Source of the DNA: Pseudomonas cedrina subsp. cedrina
GTDB taxonomy: Bacteria; Pseudomonadota; Gammaproteobacteria; Pseudomonadales; Pseudomonadaceae
Direction: 5' to 3'
DNA length: 64,000 nt
Assembly: GCF_001983175.1 (NCBI RefSeq)
Contig: NZ_MNPW01000005.1
Location: 62,001 to 126,000 of the forward strand
Shown in pieces: positions 62,363 through 64,000 of the stretch (positions within the stretch are counted from its first letter, which is position 1; each line of letters begins with the position of its first letter). The notes under the pieces were generated by a model. It searched no databases. It worked only from the letters and a program-made list of their open reading frames with translations, and was not told the origin of the DNA. The position numbers and the translations under genes are program-made.

Positions 62363-63156
62363 TATTGAGTGACGTCAGCGTTGAAGTACTTCTCGGACAG
62401 CTTCTTCAGGGTGCCGTCGGCGCGCAGTTTGTCCAGGGCCTTGTTCACCGCATCGAGCAGTTCAGGCTCACCTTTGCGCAGGGCGATACCGGATTCCTGG
62501 CGGGAGAACGCATCGCCCGCAGCGGCGGTGTCAGGCGCTTTCTTGGCGTATTCCAGCGCGGCCAGACGGTCGATCAGGATGGCGTCGATGCGGCCGATGC
62601 GCAGGTCCTGGAACTTGGTCGGGTCGTCGTTGTAAGTCTTGATGATGGCTTTAGGCTGGTTGTCCTTGAGCCACTGTTCGTAGTTGGTGCCAAGGCCCAC
62701 CCCGACTTTCTTGCCGGCCAGGTCGTCGGCGGTCTTGATGTTGTCGACGTTCTTCTTCAGCACCAGCGCTTGAATACCGGAGACGGTGTAAGGCTTGGAG
62801 AAATCGTATTTCTTCTTGCGCTCGTCGGAGATGGTCACCTGGTTGACCACGGCGTCCAGGCGCTTGGATTCCAGGGCGGCGAGGATGCCGTCCCATGGCG
62901 TGGCTTGCAGCTTGACCTTGACCCCCAGCTCCTTGGCCAGGGCTTCGGACAGCTCCACTTCGAAGCCTGTGAGCTTGCCGCTTTCATCGACGAAACTGAA
63001 CGGCGGGTAGGTGCCTTCCAGGCCGATCTTGATCTCGCCCGCTTTCTTGATGTTGCCCAGTTGCTCGCCGGCGATTGCCTGACCCACCAGGCCAGCCCCG
63101 AGTGCCAGGCCCAAAGTGCCAACCAGCAACGTACGACGCAATACGGAAATAGTCAT
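62362..63156 (-). CDS. tcyJ: Cystine-binding periplasmic protein
   Basis: A 264-residue binding protein of the SBP_bac_3 family, close in type to FliY. The signal peptide runs to GQAIA-GEQLGNIKKAGEIKI. Binding-site stretches are GLEGTYPPFSFVDESGKLTG and VNQVTISDERKKKYDFSKPY. Start 63156 has AGGGG upstream; the longer frame reads through the AT-rich promoter and is rejected. First gene of the operon. In E. coli this protein binds L-cystine. Confidence 0.9.
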   Translation of the reverse strand: MTISVLRRTLLVGTLGLALGAGLVGQAIAGEQLGNIKKAGEIKIGLEGTYPPFSFVDESGKLTGFEVELSEALAKELGVKVKLQATPWDGILAALESKRLDAVVNQVTISDERKKKYDFSKPYTVSGIQALVLKKNVDNIKTADDLAGKKVGVGLGTNYEQWLKDNQPKAIIKTYNDDPTKFQDLRIGRIDAILIDRLAALEYAKKAPDTAAAGDAFSRQESGIALRKGEPELLDAVNKALDKLRADGTLKKLSEKYFNADVTQ

Positions 63157-63280
63157 GAAGAGCCCCTGTGTTTTTATGTTGAGCGAAGCAGGTGACGCGA
63201 TAGTCGTATCCTGCCTTAAAGCGCGTAGCGCGTCTTCGCCTACGGCGCGACTATAAAGCCGGTTTCTAAGACTTGAAAAT

Positions 63281-63322
63281 AATATAAATCCAAATTTATA
63301 TTCTATTTTTGAATATGTATTC
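63281..63322 (-). promoter_or_regulatory. AT-rich palindromes before the cystine operon
   Basis: A perfect 9-base inverted repeat AATATAAAT-CCAA-ATTTATATT (63281-63302) and a second palindrome GAATA-TG-TATTC (63311-63322) lie 125-165 bases before tcyJ. They probably hold the promoter and a binding site for a sulfur regulator. Confidence 0.5.
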
Positions 63323-63330
63323 ATTTTTAT

Positions 63331-63417
63331 GTGGGAGCTGGCTTGCCTGCGATAGCGGCCGATCAGTCAACATCTGCTTAACTTCAGACCGCTATCGCAG
63401 GCAAGCCAGCTCCCACA
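63331..63417. repeat. REP pair
   Basis: Nearly perfect inverted arms ATGTGGGAGCTGGCTTGCCT and complement, about 30 bases each, between the desulfhydrase gene and the cystine operon. Confidence 0.93.
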
Positions 63418-63436
63418 TTTTTTAATCCGTGTTCAG

Positions 63437-64000
63437 TTAGCTGAACATGGAGTCATAAGCAAACAACGCCGGGGCACCACCGGTATGCAGGAAAATGATC
63501 GGCCCGTCTTCAAACCGGTTACGCCCGATACCGTCCAGCAAGCCGGCCATGGCCTTGCCCGTGTAGACCGGGTCCAGCAGCAGGCCTTCCTGGCTCGCCA
63601 ATAACTTGACCGCCGAAAGGGTGCCGGCGTTCGGTTCGCCGTACCTCGGGCCGAAATATTCGTCCCACAGGATCACCTTGAAAGCTTCGGGAACCCGCAC
63701 ACCCAGCAACTCGGCGGTGCGCTCGGCCAGGCCCTGTACTTTCGGGCGCTGGGCTTCGTCGGTGCGGGAGACGGTCACGCCGATCACGGGCAGGTCCGGC
63801 AGCGCTTCGCTCAAGGCCAGGGCGAGGCCACTGTGAGTCCCCGCGCTGCCGGACGCCAGCACCACGGCGGCAAACTTGAGGCCGCTGTCTTCGATCTGTC
63901 CCGCCAGTTCCAGCCCGGCGCGTACGTAGCCCAGGGCGCCAAGGGCGTTGGAGCCGCCGATAGGCACAAGGTAGGGCTTCTTGCCGTTGCTGCGCAGGCG
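63437..64000 (-). CDS. dcyD: D-cysteine desulfhydrase (partial, C-terminal part)
   Basis: This is the C-terminal 187 residues of a PLP-dependent enzyme of the ACC-deaminase/D-cysteine desulfhydrase family; the gene runs past the right edge of the window, so the start and the PLP lysine are not seen. Visible features are VPIGGSNALGALGYVRAGLE, the PLP-phosphate glycine region ASGSAGTHSGLAL, and the end IIFLHTGGAPALFAYDSMF. It breaks D-cysteine to pyruvate, sulfide and ammonia. Its place directly before the cystine transporter genes, as in E. coli, supports the assignment. Confidence 0.9.
   Translation of the reverse strand, partial: RLRSNGKKPYLVPIGGSNALGALGYVRAGLELAGQIEDSGLKFAAVVLASGSAGTHSGLALALSEALPDLPVIGVTVSRTDEAQRPKVQGLAERTAELLGVRVPEAFKVILWDEYFGPRYGEPNAGTLSAVKLLASQEGLLLDPVYTGKAMAGLLDGIGRNRFEDGPIIFLHTGGAPALFAYDSMFS

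Noticed and set aside
1..64000. CRISPR arrays, rRNA genes, classical riboswitches and a replication origin
   Set aside because: No regularly spaced direct repeats, rRNA sequence, known riboswitch core or iteron/DnaA-box cluster was seen on reading both strands.

Overview
The window looks like a chromosomal segment of a Pseudomonas of the fluorescens group. The evidence is the GC-rich coding sequence, the many GTGGGAGCTGGCTTGCC-type REP palindromes between genes, the CysB-style sulfur genes (oscA, sbp-cysTWA), a TriABC-type pump and an Hrp-box-driven effector candidate. GC content and database matches were not computed; every call rests on reading the sequence and on knowledge of the families.

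Layout. 1-8 kb: an envelope locus with six small lipoproteins (including a CsgG/DUF4810/DUF799 trio), a large von Willebrand (vWA) lipoprotein, an ECF sigma factor and a single-pass membrane protein. 8-9.4 kb: a butanediol dehydrogenase with a clear sigma-54 promoter and upstream palindrome. 9.4-15.1 kb: an AT-richer island carrying a two-gene McrBC-like system (coiled-coil AAA+ protein plus PD-(D/E)XK nuclease). It lies between a tRNA-Arg(CCG) and an imperfect copy of that tRNA's terminator region. 15.5-18.5 kb: gabD-gabT. 18.7-23.2 kb: a PAS-GGDEF protein, a fatty-acid desaturase and a PAS-GGDEF-EAL protein. 23.6-27.9 kb: oscA and the sulfate transporter sbp-cysT-cysW-cysA. 28-35.6 kb: small regulators, two periplasmic proteins, a receiver-only response regulator, an AraC regulator beside a desaturase, an MFS carrier and a LysR regulator. 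This part contains a tandem duplication that left broken 3' ends of two genes. 35.6-36.9 kb: a type III effector candidate with a full Hrp box. 37-43 kb: a serine hydrolase, an unusual sigma-54 activator-like protein, a MetQ-like binding protein and a polar amino-acid ABC transporter. 43-49.7 kb: an ATPase and a TriABC-like RND pump. 50-55.5 kb: a secreted glycosidase-like protein, a methyltransferase and metQ-metN-metI. 55.6-59.4 kb: an FMN monooxygenase and two SfnB/DszC-like flavoproteins. 59.6-60.4 kb: a protein made of two similar beta-type repeats. 60.9-64 kb: cystine uptake (tcyN-tcyL-tcyJ) and the start of a D-cysteine desulfhydrase.

A theme running through the window is sulfur scavenging: sulfate uptake, organosulfur monooxygenases, methionine-type and cystine transporters, and D-cysteine breakdown. 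Several of these operons have AT-rich palindromes upstream.

The most interesting items for follow-up are: the McrBC-like island; a family of about 200-bp elements with 16-bp terminal inverted repeats, two copies of which are flanked by exact 10-bp direct repeats inside palindromic sequences; the Hrp-box effector candidate; the lipoprotein/vWA/ECF locus; and the sigma-54 activator-like protein with a changed GAFTGA loop and no DNA-binding domain.
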